Below are positions 1-7,286 of a DNA stretch of 54,741 nucleotides, one piece after another. This DNA comes from a virus: the IMG/VR virus record IMGVR_UViG_3300029442_000007, positions 1-54,741 of that record; one strand, 5' to 3'. Under the pieces are notes generated by a model. That model was not told where the DNA came from. It did not search any database and saw only the letters and a list, made by a program, of their open reading frames with translations. A program made the translations under genes and the position numbers. The stretch's first letter is position 1, and each line of letters begins with the position of its first letter.

Positions 1-2
1 AG

Positions 3-77
3 GCAACGCATAAGGACAATAAGCAGTATCTTGCGGAGTATAAAGGATTTATCAAGTATCTAAAATCGTTAAAGTAG
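3..77 (+). CDS. C-terminal fragment of a pentapeptide-repeat protein
   Basis: The last 24 codons match the C-terminus of the complete gene at 35484-36005. The fragment is cut only by the window edge. In a circular version of part A it would be the same gene. Confidence 0.85.
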   Translation, partial: ATHKDNKQYLAEYKGFIKYLKSLK

Positions 78-97
78 GAATAGGGGAGGGGTAAATG
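76..97 (+). promoter_or_regulatory. Recurrent stop/Shine-Dalgarno/start cassette, copy 1
   Basis: This 22-bp cassette carries a stop codon, the purine run AGGGGAGGGG and an ATG. It recurs exactly at 386-407 and 36004-36025. Looser versions precede the genes at 35484, 39142 and 39346. It initiates the next gene and gives repeated homology inside part B. Confidence 0.8.
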
Positions 98-340
98 AAA
101 ATCAATGATAAAGAGTTTGTGGAAAGAGTAACGAGCGAAACCAAAATATTATTGAAAGAAAAAGACGGGTCTGTAATAACATTAGAGTTTTCAGATGGTA
201 TTGTGTTGGAAATTGTGCAAACCAAAGAAGAAAATTACGGCTCTCGTTTGTGGCTTTACGATAAAGATGGGGAGGGTATGAGTGTTAATGAACAGGATTT
301 TGCTAATTATATCAGAGAGTATTACAAAAAACATTTTTAG
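95..340 (+). CDS. Hypothetical protein, 81 aa
   Basis: This small acidic protein starts at an ATG 6 nt after AGGGGAGGGG. I recognise no family. Its first residues (MKINDKEFVE) resemble those of the part A protein at 1171 (MRINHKTFVE), but little else matches. Base composition is B-like. It is followed by AGGAGG and a tiny ORF. Confidence 0.7.
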   Translation: MKINDKEFVERVTSETKILLKEKDGSVITLEFSDGIVLEIVQTKEENYGSRLWLYDKDGEGMSVNEQDFANYIREYYKKHF

Positions 341-348
341 GAGGACTT

Positions 349-393
349 ATGAAAAGAATAAGATTGGTTATTGTTAAAATAGCAAAGGAATAG
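349..393 (+). CDS. Tiny coupling ORF, 14 aa
   Basis: AGGAGG lies 5 nt before this ATG. The peptide MKRIRLVIVKIAKE ends in a TAG inside the purine-rich ribosome site of the next gene (ATG 405). Similar mini-ORFs occur at 39098-39145 (MRYITLVIAIERRGK) and 49737-49802, each ending in the next gene's Shine-Dalgarno. I infer a translational-coupling leader rather than a functional peptide. Confidence 0.45.
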   Translation: MKRIRLVIVKIAKE

Positions 394-407
394 GGGAGGG
401 GTAAATG
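386..407 (+). promoter_or_regulatory. Recurrent stop/Shine-Dalgarno/start cassette, copy 2
   Basis: This is identical over 22 bp to 76-97 and 36004-36025. It lies where base composition changes from B-like to A-like, so it is the likely left seam of part A. Confidence 0.8.
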
Positions 408-527
408 ACTATAATATGCTGTAAATGCGGAGACGACATCAACGCGAAAAATCAAGATAATATGTCGGAAAATCCGGACAGCCCTCTCTGTGAGGATTGT
501 TTCGCAGGGAAGGACGGAGAAAAATAA
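405..527 (+). CDS. Small zinc-ribbon-like protein, 40 aa
   Basis: Starting from the cassette ATG, this protein has two Cys pairs (CCKC near residues 5-8 and CEDC near 29-32) spaced like a zinc ribbon. Composition becomes A-like inside it. The next zinc-binding gene follows after 13 nt. No specific function can be assigned. Confidence 0.6.
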   Translation: MTIICCKCGDDINAKNQDNMSENPDSPLCEDCFAGKDGEK

Positions 528-540
528 AAAAGGGGTAAAA

Positions 541-747
541 ATGGACAATCTGTCTTGTAATAAATGCGGAATCGACGTCGGGTATTGCGGTCATTGCGGA
601 ATTAAACTAAAGGCAGGGGACGATATTACTTGCCTGCCGATCGGATACCACTACTGCCGGAAATGCGACTCGCCTTCGAAAGTAATCGACCGGAACGCGC
701 CGGAGACACCGACGAAAAGAGAATCAGGCAAGAAGGGGAAGCAATAA
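541..747 (+). CDS. Small multi-cysteine zinc-binding protein, 68 aa
   Basis: The ATG at 541 follows AAAAGGGG. The protein has CNKC, CGHC and CRKC motifs, enough for one or two zinc knuckles, then a basic tail. It is the last gene before the terminase promoter. An early regulatory or nucleic-acid-binding role is possible but not shown. Confidence 0.6.
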   Translation: MDNLSCNKCGIDVGYCGHCGIKLKAGDDITCLPIGYHYCRKCDSPSKVIDRNAPETPTKRESGKKGKQ

Positions 748-751
748 AGGC

Positions 752-779
752 TTGACAAGTTTTTTGATTATAGTATAAT
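752..779 (+). promoter_or_regulatory. Sigma-70-type promoter for the packaging/head genes
   Basis: TTGACA (752-757), a 16-bp spacer and TATAAT (774-779) are both perfect hexamers. The predicted start falls at about 785-787, almost on the ATG at 786, so the terminase mRNA may be leaderless. The palindrome CTTGACAAG (751-759) covers the -35 box and recurs at the promoter at 29475. Confidence 0.85.
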
Positions 780-785
780 GACCTT

Positions 786-1166
786 ATGAAAAAGGGAAAA
801 GAAGTCGGTCTTGACAAAACTGACAAAAACTACACTAAAAAGGACGCGATACTCCGGTCTATAATCTCAGGGACGTCAATCTCTACAGCCTGTGAGGGCG
901 CGGACATATCTCGCGAGACCTTCTACACGTGGCAACGGACGGACGAACGATTCAAGACCGCTCTGGAATCCTCGAAGGACGCGCGAATCAATTACATCGA
1001 GGACGCGTCATTCAAGACCGCTCTGGACGGAAACGCGACAATGCAAATATTCCTTCTCTGTAATCTCAAGCCGGAAAAATACAAGTCAATCAATTCAACG
1101 ATTCATTCCTTCTCAAAGGATATGGACGAATCTCTCGAAAGGATAGCGAAAATCTTGAAAAATTAA
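786..1166 (+). CDS. Terminase small subunit (HTH DNA-binding)
   Basis: This 126-aa protein has a helix-turn-helix near residues 15-50 (AILRSIISGTSISTACEGAD, then SRETFYTWQ), typical of homeodomain-like TerS proteins. In the family it binds phage DNA and passes it to the large subunit. It lies two genes upstream of TerL. No Shine-Dalgarno site precedes the ATG, which sits at the expected transcription start. Confidence 0.75.
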   Translation: MKKGKEVGLDKTDKNYTKKDAILRSIISGTSISTACEGADISRETFYTWQRTDERFKTALESSKDARINYIEDASFKTALDGNATMQIFLLCNLKPEKYKSINSTIHSFSKDMDESLERIAKILKN

Positions 1167-1170
1167 AACT

Positions 1171-1356
1171 ATGCGAATCAATCATAAAACGTTCGTCGAG
1201 TTGGAACGACAAGCAGTCGTTCGTTTTGTTAAAGAGAATAATCTCGAAGGTCGTGCTGATATTGTCTGCTGTTCACAAATTGAAATCTATATCGAACGGG
1301 ACGGGCTTCATATCCGGAATGAAATCAAGTTTCGAAAAGAGGGGACTCCGAAATGA
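1171..1356 (+). CDS. Hypothetical protein between terminase subunits, 61 aa
   Basis: This small basic protein overlaps TerL by ATGA (1353-1356), so the two are translationally coupled. I recognise no domain. Its N-terminus (MRINHKTFVE) resembles that of the part B protein at 95. The ribosome site is weak. Confidence 0.6.
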   Translation: MRINHKTFVELERQAVVRFVKENNLEGRADIVCCSQIEIYIERDGLHIRNEIKFRKEGTPK

Positions 1357-2780
1357 ATTGTCTTGAGTTCGCAGGTTTATTCAAGGACGACAGCGGACAG
1401 CCTCTCAAGTTATTCAAAGCGCAAGAGAAAATCTTTTCAGCAATCGTCAATCGAGAGCCTTCCCGAATCCCTGTAATATGTCCGACTCAATACGGAAAGT
1501 CTGAAGCCTGTGCAATCGCGACAATAACTCGTTCGTGTTCGAAGCGCGAAAAATGGTGCATTGTCGGCGCGACGGAAAAGAAAGCCGAAATCATAATGTC
1601 TTATGTTCTCCGGCATACGTTCGATAACGCGCTCTGGTATTCTCAATTAGTCTCAAACACTCCGCTCGAAAGATTGAAACAGGAACGAAGCAAGTCTCGC
1701 CTCACGTGGAGAAATGGCGGAGAGGTATTCATTCTATCCGCTCAAACGAAACAAACAAACGCGAAGTCCGTCATTGATTCTCTCTCAGGTTTTGGATCTC
1801 CGAACATTATCCTCGACGACTCTCCGTTGATTCCGAACGATATTTATTCAATGGTGAAAAGAATGTTAGGTGGCAAGAGAGACAATTTTCTTTTGGAGAC
1901 AGGAAATCCGTTCCGACGGAATCACTTTTTCAAACTCTGGAAGTCCACGAAGGCGGACAAAAGAATCTTTTGGGATTGCTACGACTCGATAAAAGAAGGG
2001 AGATACTCTCAAGAATACATTGACGAAATGCGAGAGGAAATGTTTTTCAAGGTTCTCTACGAATGTCAATTTCCGGACGAGGACGATATTGACGAGGCAG
2101 GTTGGGGGATTCTCGTCGCGACGGAAATCATTTCGAGGGCTATGGAGTCCGCGCCTGTATCGAGGACAGGAAAGAAAAAACTCGGAGTCGATATAGGCAG
2201 AGGGGGAAACTACTCGTCCTATGTAATTCGAGACGACAATTACGCGTGGTTAAAGGACAAGGACAGAATCAGGGACACAATGAAGGTCGCGGACAAGGTC
2301 GAGGACATTATGAAGGACGAAGGAATAGAGTCTCATAATGTTTTTCTCGGTGTCTCTGGTATCGGTTGGGGAGTATTCGACAGGCTGAAACAGAAAAAGA
2401 TTCTCACGAACGCAGTCCTTGAAGGCGGTTCGGCGACAGAAGATAACAAATACGCAAACAAACGCGCCGAAATGAATTGGAGAATGAGAGAATGGATTAT
2501 GAGAGGCGGAAGGCTCGAAAAGAAAGAGGAGTTCTTTGAAATAGCAAATAATCGGTATAGAGCGAATAATGCCGGAAAGACTCAAATGATGTCTAAGGAA
2601 CAAATGCAGGTTCTCGGAATAGAATCTCCGGACGTATCGGACGGACTATCCTTCACGTTCGCGCGGAACGACTTCGCGTCAGTCATAAAGGCAGAGGACA
2701 TAAAATCACTCGGACAGGTTGAGAGCGCTTCAATCGGCGCGTCGTCAATTGACTCAGGCTTTTCAATGCGGAACTTTTAA
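1353..2780 (+). CDS. terL: Terminase large subunit (ATPase and nuclease)
   Basis: This 475-aa DNA-packaging motor has an ATPase domain with a Walker A loop (PTQYGKSE, about residues 44-51) and the Walker B strand NIILDD (151-156). The second acidic residue is Asp where most families have Glu. A RNase H-fold nuclease follows, with first catalytic Asp in LGVDIGRGG (D280) and a late Asp in SPDVSDGL. Length and order fit TerL, and it lies between TerS and the portal. Confidence 0.9.
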   Translation: MNCLEFAGLFKDDSGQPLKLFKAQEKIFSAIVNREPSRIPVICPTQYGKSEACAIATITRSCSKREKWCIVGATEKKAEIIMSYVLRHTFDNALWYSQLVSNTPLERLKQERSKSRLTWRNGGEVFILSAQTKQTNAKSVIDSLSGFGSPNIILDDSPLIPNDIYSMVKRMLGGKRDNFLLETGNPFRRNHFFKLWKSTKADKRIFWDCYDSIKEGRYSQEYIDEMREEMFFKVLYECQFPDEDDIDEAGWGILVATEIISRAMESAPVSRTGKKKLGVDIGRGGNYSSYVIRDDNYAWLKDKDRIRDTMKVADKVEDIMKDEGIESHNVFLGVSGIGWGVFDRLKQKKILTNAVLEGGSATEDNKYANKRAEMNWRMREWIMRGGRLEKKEEFFEIANNRYRANNAGKTQMMSKEQMQVLGIESPDVSDGLSFTFARNDFASVIKAEDIKSLGQVESASIGASSIDSGFSMRNF

Positions 2781-2812
2781 CACTATACGCGCTATGCGCG
2801 AAGGACGGAAAA

Positions 2813-5131
2813 ATGGAAAACGAAAAGAAGCCTTCAATCCTCACGAATATCTCGGACAGATTCAAGTTCGGATTCTTAGGGAAAGTCTATCAGGTAAAAC
2901 CGCCTGACAAGCAAGAAGTCCCTTACATTGACGCGGAGTTCGCAGTTGACGAGACCGCAATCTATAAGCGGTTGAAATTAGTTCCTTACACTCCGGACGA
3001 CCTTCTCACAAAGAAAGGTTTCCCGATTCTCCAGAAAATGCTTTTCGACCCCGAAATCGAGGGCGCGGTTGATTCACTTCTCAGGGTCCGTCTCTCGTCG
3101 GGGTGGGAAGTGAACGCAGGAAACGACGACGAGGTCTCTATCGAACAGAGAGACTTTGTGGAATGGAATCTCGACAACATTGAAGGTTCTTTCGACGACG
3201 ACCTTCGGGAAATAATGAACGCAGTTCCTCTCGGTTGGTCTCTTTGCGAGTTGGTCTGGTATGAAATTACTTCCGGACGATTCGCAGGGAAAATCGGACT
3301 TCGTGCAATCAAGTCTCGCAATCCTAAATATTTCAATCTCTGGACGGACGACTTCGACAACGTTCGGGATTATGGAGTCGTCAACATATCCTCATTCGGT
3401 TATGGGGAAGGCTATCCGCGCGAGAAGTTCATAATCTACGCGTGGCAAAAACAATATGAAAACATTTTCGGGAAATCGGCAATCCGCTCTCTCTACGACT
3501 ATTGGTTCTTGAAACAGGTATTCACTCGCGCGTGGGGGATCTATATGGAGAAGTTCGGACATCCTTTCCCGATTGTGAAATATCCTCAAGGAATGGACGA
3601 CACGTCTCGCGGAAACATTCTACAAATGATTCGTCAAATCAGAATGGAGACGGGCTTGATGATTCCGGATTCTTGCGAGTTCGAACTTCAGTCGGCTATG
3701 GCTTCCGGAACGAGTGACCCTTTTTCGTCGGCTATGGATTGGTTCAATACTCAAATCCGGAAAAGAATACTCGGACAAGACCTGACCGGAGAGAGCGGAA
3801 ATAAGTCCGGTTCTTATTCTCTCGGACAAGTTCATTTCGATATACTGCTTATGTTCGAGGAACAATTAGGAATCGACCTTGCAAACAAAGCAGTCAATCC
3901 TCAAATCATTCACAGGCTCATTGACATCAATTATCGGAACACAACGGACTACCCTGAGTTCAGATTCAAACCTCTCATTCAAGACGACCGCGAAGCAATC
4001 ATAAAAACATACTTCGCAGGGGTTCAGGCGAATATCATCAAGCCTATACCAGAGGACGAGAAAGTCATTCGCGAATACCTCCATTTGCCTTCTCGCAATA
4101 CTGACGCGCCTGTCGAACAGACCGCGACAGCAAAAGCGCCGACAGCGACGAAGCCGGAAGCCATTCCGGAAGCAACGAAGGAGAAGGAGTTCGAATACAA
4201 AGAGTTCGCCGACCAGATAATAACCGGAGTCCCGAAACGCGCTCTCACAAAGTTCGAGGAATCCGTCGACTTCGCGGAAATTAAAATGACAATGGAACAC
4301 GAGGTCGCGTCCGGCTCTCTGGTAGTCGCGAAACTGATACAGGATTCCGTCAAAGATTTAATCTCACAGATAGACAAAAAGAAAATCATCACCGAAAAGA
4401 ATCTCTCTGAGATAGACAAACTCAACTTGAAATACACCGGAGACATCAAAGCGGAGTTCGAAAAGATACTTCTCGAAGCCTACAAGAAAGGAATGAGGGA
4501 CGGAAGGCGAGAACTGACAACTAAAAAGAAGGCTCTCAAGTTCAAAGAGTTCTCTTGTTTCGCGGACTACAGGGAAGTCAAACCTTCTCAGGCAATAGAC
4601 TATTTCAAACAGAAAGCCTTTTATATGGCAGGGGTCGAAAGAGACAACGTTCTCAAGAAAGTCAAATCAGTTCTATTGAACGGACTGAAGCAGGGTTCGA
4701 CTCAGAAAGAAGTCATCAACGAAATAGACAACGCGATGACGGAATACATAGCAAAGTCCGGAAGCGCTGAATCGGAAATCGCGGACGAGATAACAGGCGC
4801 GAGAATTGAGACAATCGTCCGGACAAACTACGCGGACGCGTTGACTCAAGGACGGAAAATGTTTTTTGAATCCCCTGAACTTGACGGGTATGTCGTCGCA
4901 TATCAGTATTCCGCAATAATGGACGACAGAGTCCGTCCGAATCACGCGTGTTGTGACGGAAAATTCTTTTCAATCAATTCTCCGGTATGGAAGGAGTTGA
5001 CCCCTCCGAACGGATTCAATTGTCGTTGTATGATTGTCCCTATTACTACTGATGATGATTGGAGTGAGGACACTAAGGGCGCTTGTTGTAAAGCGGACGT
5101 CGGATTCTCTAAAGTCGGGGGGAAAGAATGA
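2813..5131 (+). CDS. Portal protein fused to MuF/SPP1 gp7-like minor head protein
   Basis: This 772-aa protein joins two normally separate head proteins. Residues about 1-430 resemble DUF935 (Mu gp29-like) portals, the ring through which DNA enters. A charged Ala/Lys/Glu linker follows. The C-terminal part (about 560-765) carries the minor-head signature: DDRVRPNHACCDG, then PPNGFNCRC. The ATG follows AAGGACGGA. It overlaps the next gene by ATGA. No stop or restart lies between the two parts. Confidence 0.85.
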   Translation: MENEKKPSILTNISDRFKFGFLGKVYQVKPPDKQEVPYIDAEFAVDETAIYKRLKLVPYTPDDLLTKKGFPILQKMLFDPEIEGAVDSLLRVRLSSGWEVNAGNDDEVSIEQRDFVEWNLDNIEGSFDDDLREIMNAVPLGWSLCELVWYEITSGRFAGKIGLRAIKSRNPKYFNLWTDDFDNVRDYGVVNISSFGYGEGYPREKFIIYAWQKQYENIFGKSAIRSLYDYWFLKQVFTRAWGIYMEKFGHPFPIVKYPQGMDDTSRGNILQMIRQIRMETGLMIPDSCEFELQSAMASGTSDPFSSAMDWFNTQIRKRILGQDLTGESGNKSGSYSLGQVHFDILLMFEEQLGIDLANKAVNPQIIHRLIDINYRNTTDYPEFRFKPLIQDDREAIIKTYFAGVQANIIKPIPEDEKVIREYLHLPSRNTDAPVEQTATAKAPTATKPEAIPEATKEKEFEYKEFADQIITGVPKRALTKFEESVDFAEIKMTMEHEVASGSLVVAKLIQDSVKDLISQIDKKKIITEKNLSEIDKLNLKYTGDIKAEFEKILLEAYKKGMRDGRRELTTKKKALKFKEFSCFADYREVKPSQAIDYFKQKAFYMAGVERDNVLKKVKSVLLNGLKQGSTQKEVINEIDNAMTEYIAKSGSAESEIADEITGARIETIVRTNYADALTQGRKMFFESPELDGYVVAYQYSAIMDDRVRPNHACCDGKFFSINSPVWKELTPPNGFNCRCMIVPITTDDDWSEDTKGACCKADVGFSKVGGKE

Positions 5132-7176
5132 CTAAAAGAATATCCTTTTGTCTTATCGTAAAGAACGAGGAAAAAAATCTCGGACGTTGTCTTGAGTCAA
5201 TCAAGCCCGTAGCGGACGAGATAGTCGTCATTGATACAGGCTCGACGGATAGGACTAAGGAAATTGCGATCAGTTATGGAGCAAAAGTCTTTGAAAAGGA
5301 ATGGACGGACGACTATTCTGAAGCGCGGAACGAATACTTCAAACACGCGACCGGAGATTTCATATTCTCAATAGACGCGGACGAATGGGTAAACAAGTCA
5401 AACTATCCGGAGTTCCAAAAGATAAAAGAAAGAGACCTCGCGTTGTATTCGACAATGATATTTTCAATCAAGACCTCAGGGGACATTCTCTATTCGTCGA
5501 ACTTCAGATTGTTTCCGAATGATACTCGTCTCCGGTGGGAGTTCATTGTTCACGAAAATCTCAGGGACGACGGGAAAGTATTTCAAACCCTTCCGTCGAA
5601 ATTGTTCCTCTTACACTCCGGATATATGGTCGAGGAAATACAGAGGAAAAAAACAGCCGAAAGGAATCTCCGTCTCTTGAAACGTCAAATAGAAAAGACT
5701 CCAGATTCTCTCTATTTCCTCTATCATTTAGGGAATGAACTCTATCACTCTGGAGACTCAAAAGCCTCTCAAAAGTCATTCTCACGCGTTTTAGAGGCAC
5801 TTTTAAGGACTCCGGATAGCATTTATTGTCAATATCTACCTTCCGTCTACGAGGGACTCGCTCTCTGTGCAATCGACCTCAATGAATCGGAATCAATTGA
5901 GGCTCTCTCGAAGGTCGATACAATCTCTCCGAACTTTTATATTCAATTGTCTCGTCATTTCAAACTACAGGGACAATTCGGAAAGGCGCACGAACTCGCG
6001 GACAAAGCAATCAACGTCATTTCGCAGGTAAAAAATCTTATTACATACGACGACGGGGACGTATCGTTCAAACCTTACGTCAACAAAGCGGACATATATC
6101 TCAAAGAGGGAAATCCTGTCAAGGCTTACGACTATTTCCGACTCGCATATCTCGAACGCGAGAATAATGTCGTCATTCGTATCCTTGCCGGACTTGCGTC
6201 TCAGGTCGGACGATTCAAGGACGCGGAAAAGTTTGTAGGCTTAGCAATCAAGAACGACGACACAACGGAGAACAGGCTTCTCCGCGCGGATATAGACATT
6301 AACTCCGGAAAAATAGAAAAAGGCTTTGAGACCTATTTCAAAGAGGGGACTCCGGAGCAGATATACGACCTCGCAAAAGTTCTCACTAATTCACAAAGCC
6401 CCGAACTCTCCGAAAAACTTCTCGGACATATTGAGAATCGTTTCGAATACCATTCATTCATAAAAAAGGAAACTCTCTCGGATTGCGTCACGATAGTCAT
6501 TCCGACACTCTGGAAGGCTGACAAAGGCGAGTTCGGAAGGACTCTCCGAAACCTCTCTGCTTGTCCGGCAGTCTCAAAGATTGTTATTCTCGACAACGCG
6601 AAATCCGGCTCTCCATTTCCTATTCCGGAGAAAGTGGACGTTCTCTCAGGTTTGAATCTCTACGTCAATCCCGCGTGGAATTACGGAGTCGAAACCTCTA
6701 AGACGAAATACTATTTGTTATTGAACGACGATTGTATCGCGGACGCGTCAGTCGTGGAGTCTTGCGTTCAGATACTCGAAAACTATCCGGACTATGACGT
6801 TGTAGTCTCTAAGACCTCAGAGGAACACTACGACGACTATATCTCAAGCCTCGAAAAAACGGACAGGGTAGAGTTCGTCAATGTTCCTATTTCGAAAATA
6901 TTCGGCGGTTGGTTTATTCTCGGAAGGGTCGAAGGTTGGAAGTCTATTCCTGATAATTCTGCTCTCCGTATATTCTACGGAGACGATTATATTTACGACC
7001 AGACTATATTCAGACGTAAGAAAAAAATATGCAAACTTGTCTCCGGACACGTCTCTCATTTCGCGTCTACTACCTGCAATTCGGAAGGAATATACGGGAC
7101 TCCTGAACTACTCGAAGCGCGGAAGGTTTACTCGAATATAAGACTGATAGAGTTCAAAAGTGAATTAAGGTATTGA
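5128..7176 (+). CDS. Two-domain GT2-type glycosyltransferase with TPR-like middle
   Basis: This 682-aa protein begins with a GT-A domain: FCLIVKNEE, VIDTGSTDRT and the DAD metal site (residues 83-85). The middle has TPR-like helices (LYFLYHLGNELYHSGD and following). A second GT-A-like domain starts near residue 450 (VTIVIPTLW, LLLNDDC). The N-terminal half resembles the protein at 53703. A glycosyltransferase between portal and scaffold suggests virion glycosylation, but the acceptor is unknown. Confidence 0.8.
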   Translation: MTKRISFCLIVKNEEKNLGRCLESIKPVADEIVVIDTGSTDRTKEIAISYGAKVFEKEWTDDYSEARNEYFKHATGDFIFSIDADEWVNKSNYPEFQKIKERDLALYSTMIFSIKTSGDILYSSNFRLFPNDTRLRWEFIVHENLRDDGKVFQTLPSKLFLLHSGYMVEEIQRKKTAERNLRLLKRQIEKTPDSLYFLYHLGNELYHSGDSKASQKSFSRVLEALLRTPDSIYCQYLPSVYEGLALCAIDLNESESIEALSKVDTISPNFYIQLSRHFKLQGQFGKAHELADKAINVISQVKNLITYDDGDVSFKPYVNKADIYLKEGNPVKAYDYFRLAYLERENNVVIRILAGLASQVGRFKDAEKFVGLAIKNDDTTENRLLRADIDINSGKIEKGFETYFKEGTPEQIYDLAKVLTNSQSPELSEKLLGHIENRFEYHSFIKKETLSDCVTIVIPTLWKADKGEFGRTLRNLSACPAVSKIVILDNAKSGSPFPIPEKVDVLSGLNLYVNPAWNYGVETSKTKYYLLLNDDCIADASVVESCVQILENYPDYDVVVSKTSEEHYDDYISSLEKTDRVEFVNVPISKIFGGWFILGRVEGWKSIPDNSALRIFYGDDYIYDQTIFRRKKKICKLVSGHVSHFASTTCNSEGIYGTPELLEARKVYSNIRLIEFKSELRY

Positions 7177-7201
7177 CAGAATGAAAATGGTTTTGTAGTA
7201 T
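7173..7201 (+). promoter_or_regulatory. Sigma-70-type promoter for a short structured RNA
   Basis: TTGACA (7173-7178), a 17-bp spacer and TAGTAT (7196-7201). The -35 overlaps the stop of the glycosyltransferase gene. Predicted start is about 7208, at the 5' edge of the structured RNA; readthrough would serve the capsid operon. Confidence 0.7.
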
Positions 7202-7207
7202 ATGGAA

Positions 7208-7272
7208 GGTCGCTTTTGATTCCTCTGGAATCGGACGTATGTCCGGCGCAGAATATCAAAGGCGACTTTTTT
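7208..7272 (+). ncRNA. Candidate 65-nt small RNA ending in an intrinsic terminator
   Basis: An outer 12-bp helix pairs GTCGCTTTTGAT (7209-7220) with ATCAAAGGCGAC (7255-7266), with one G-U pair, followed by six T. It encloses two hairpins: TTCC/GGAA (7220-7230) and CGGAC-GTAT-GTCCG (7232-7245). The promoter places the RNA start at its 5' edge. It may be an sRNA or an attenuator for the scaffold/capsid genes starting at 7287. Confidence 0.6.
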
Positions 7273-7286
7273 ATTAAGGGGAGATT

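Larger units (their letters stand above)
1..97. repeat. 97-bp exact direct repeat, copy 1
   Basis: This stretch is identical to 35929-36025 (offset 35928). It covers the end of a pentapeptide-repeat gene, its stop codon, a purine-rich ribosome-binding element and the next ATG. Identity stops right after that ATG: AAAATC follows here and CACAAG follows there. It starts at the window edge, so its true left end is unknown. Confidence 0.97.

Noticed and set aside
3866-4449. Long antisense frames over the portal gene
   Set aside because: They mirror codon bias of the real gene, lack ribosome sites and have implausible composition.
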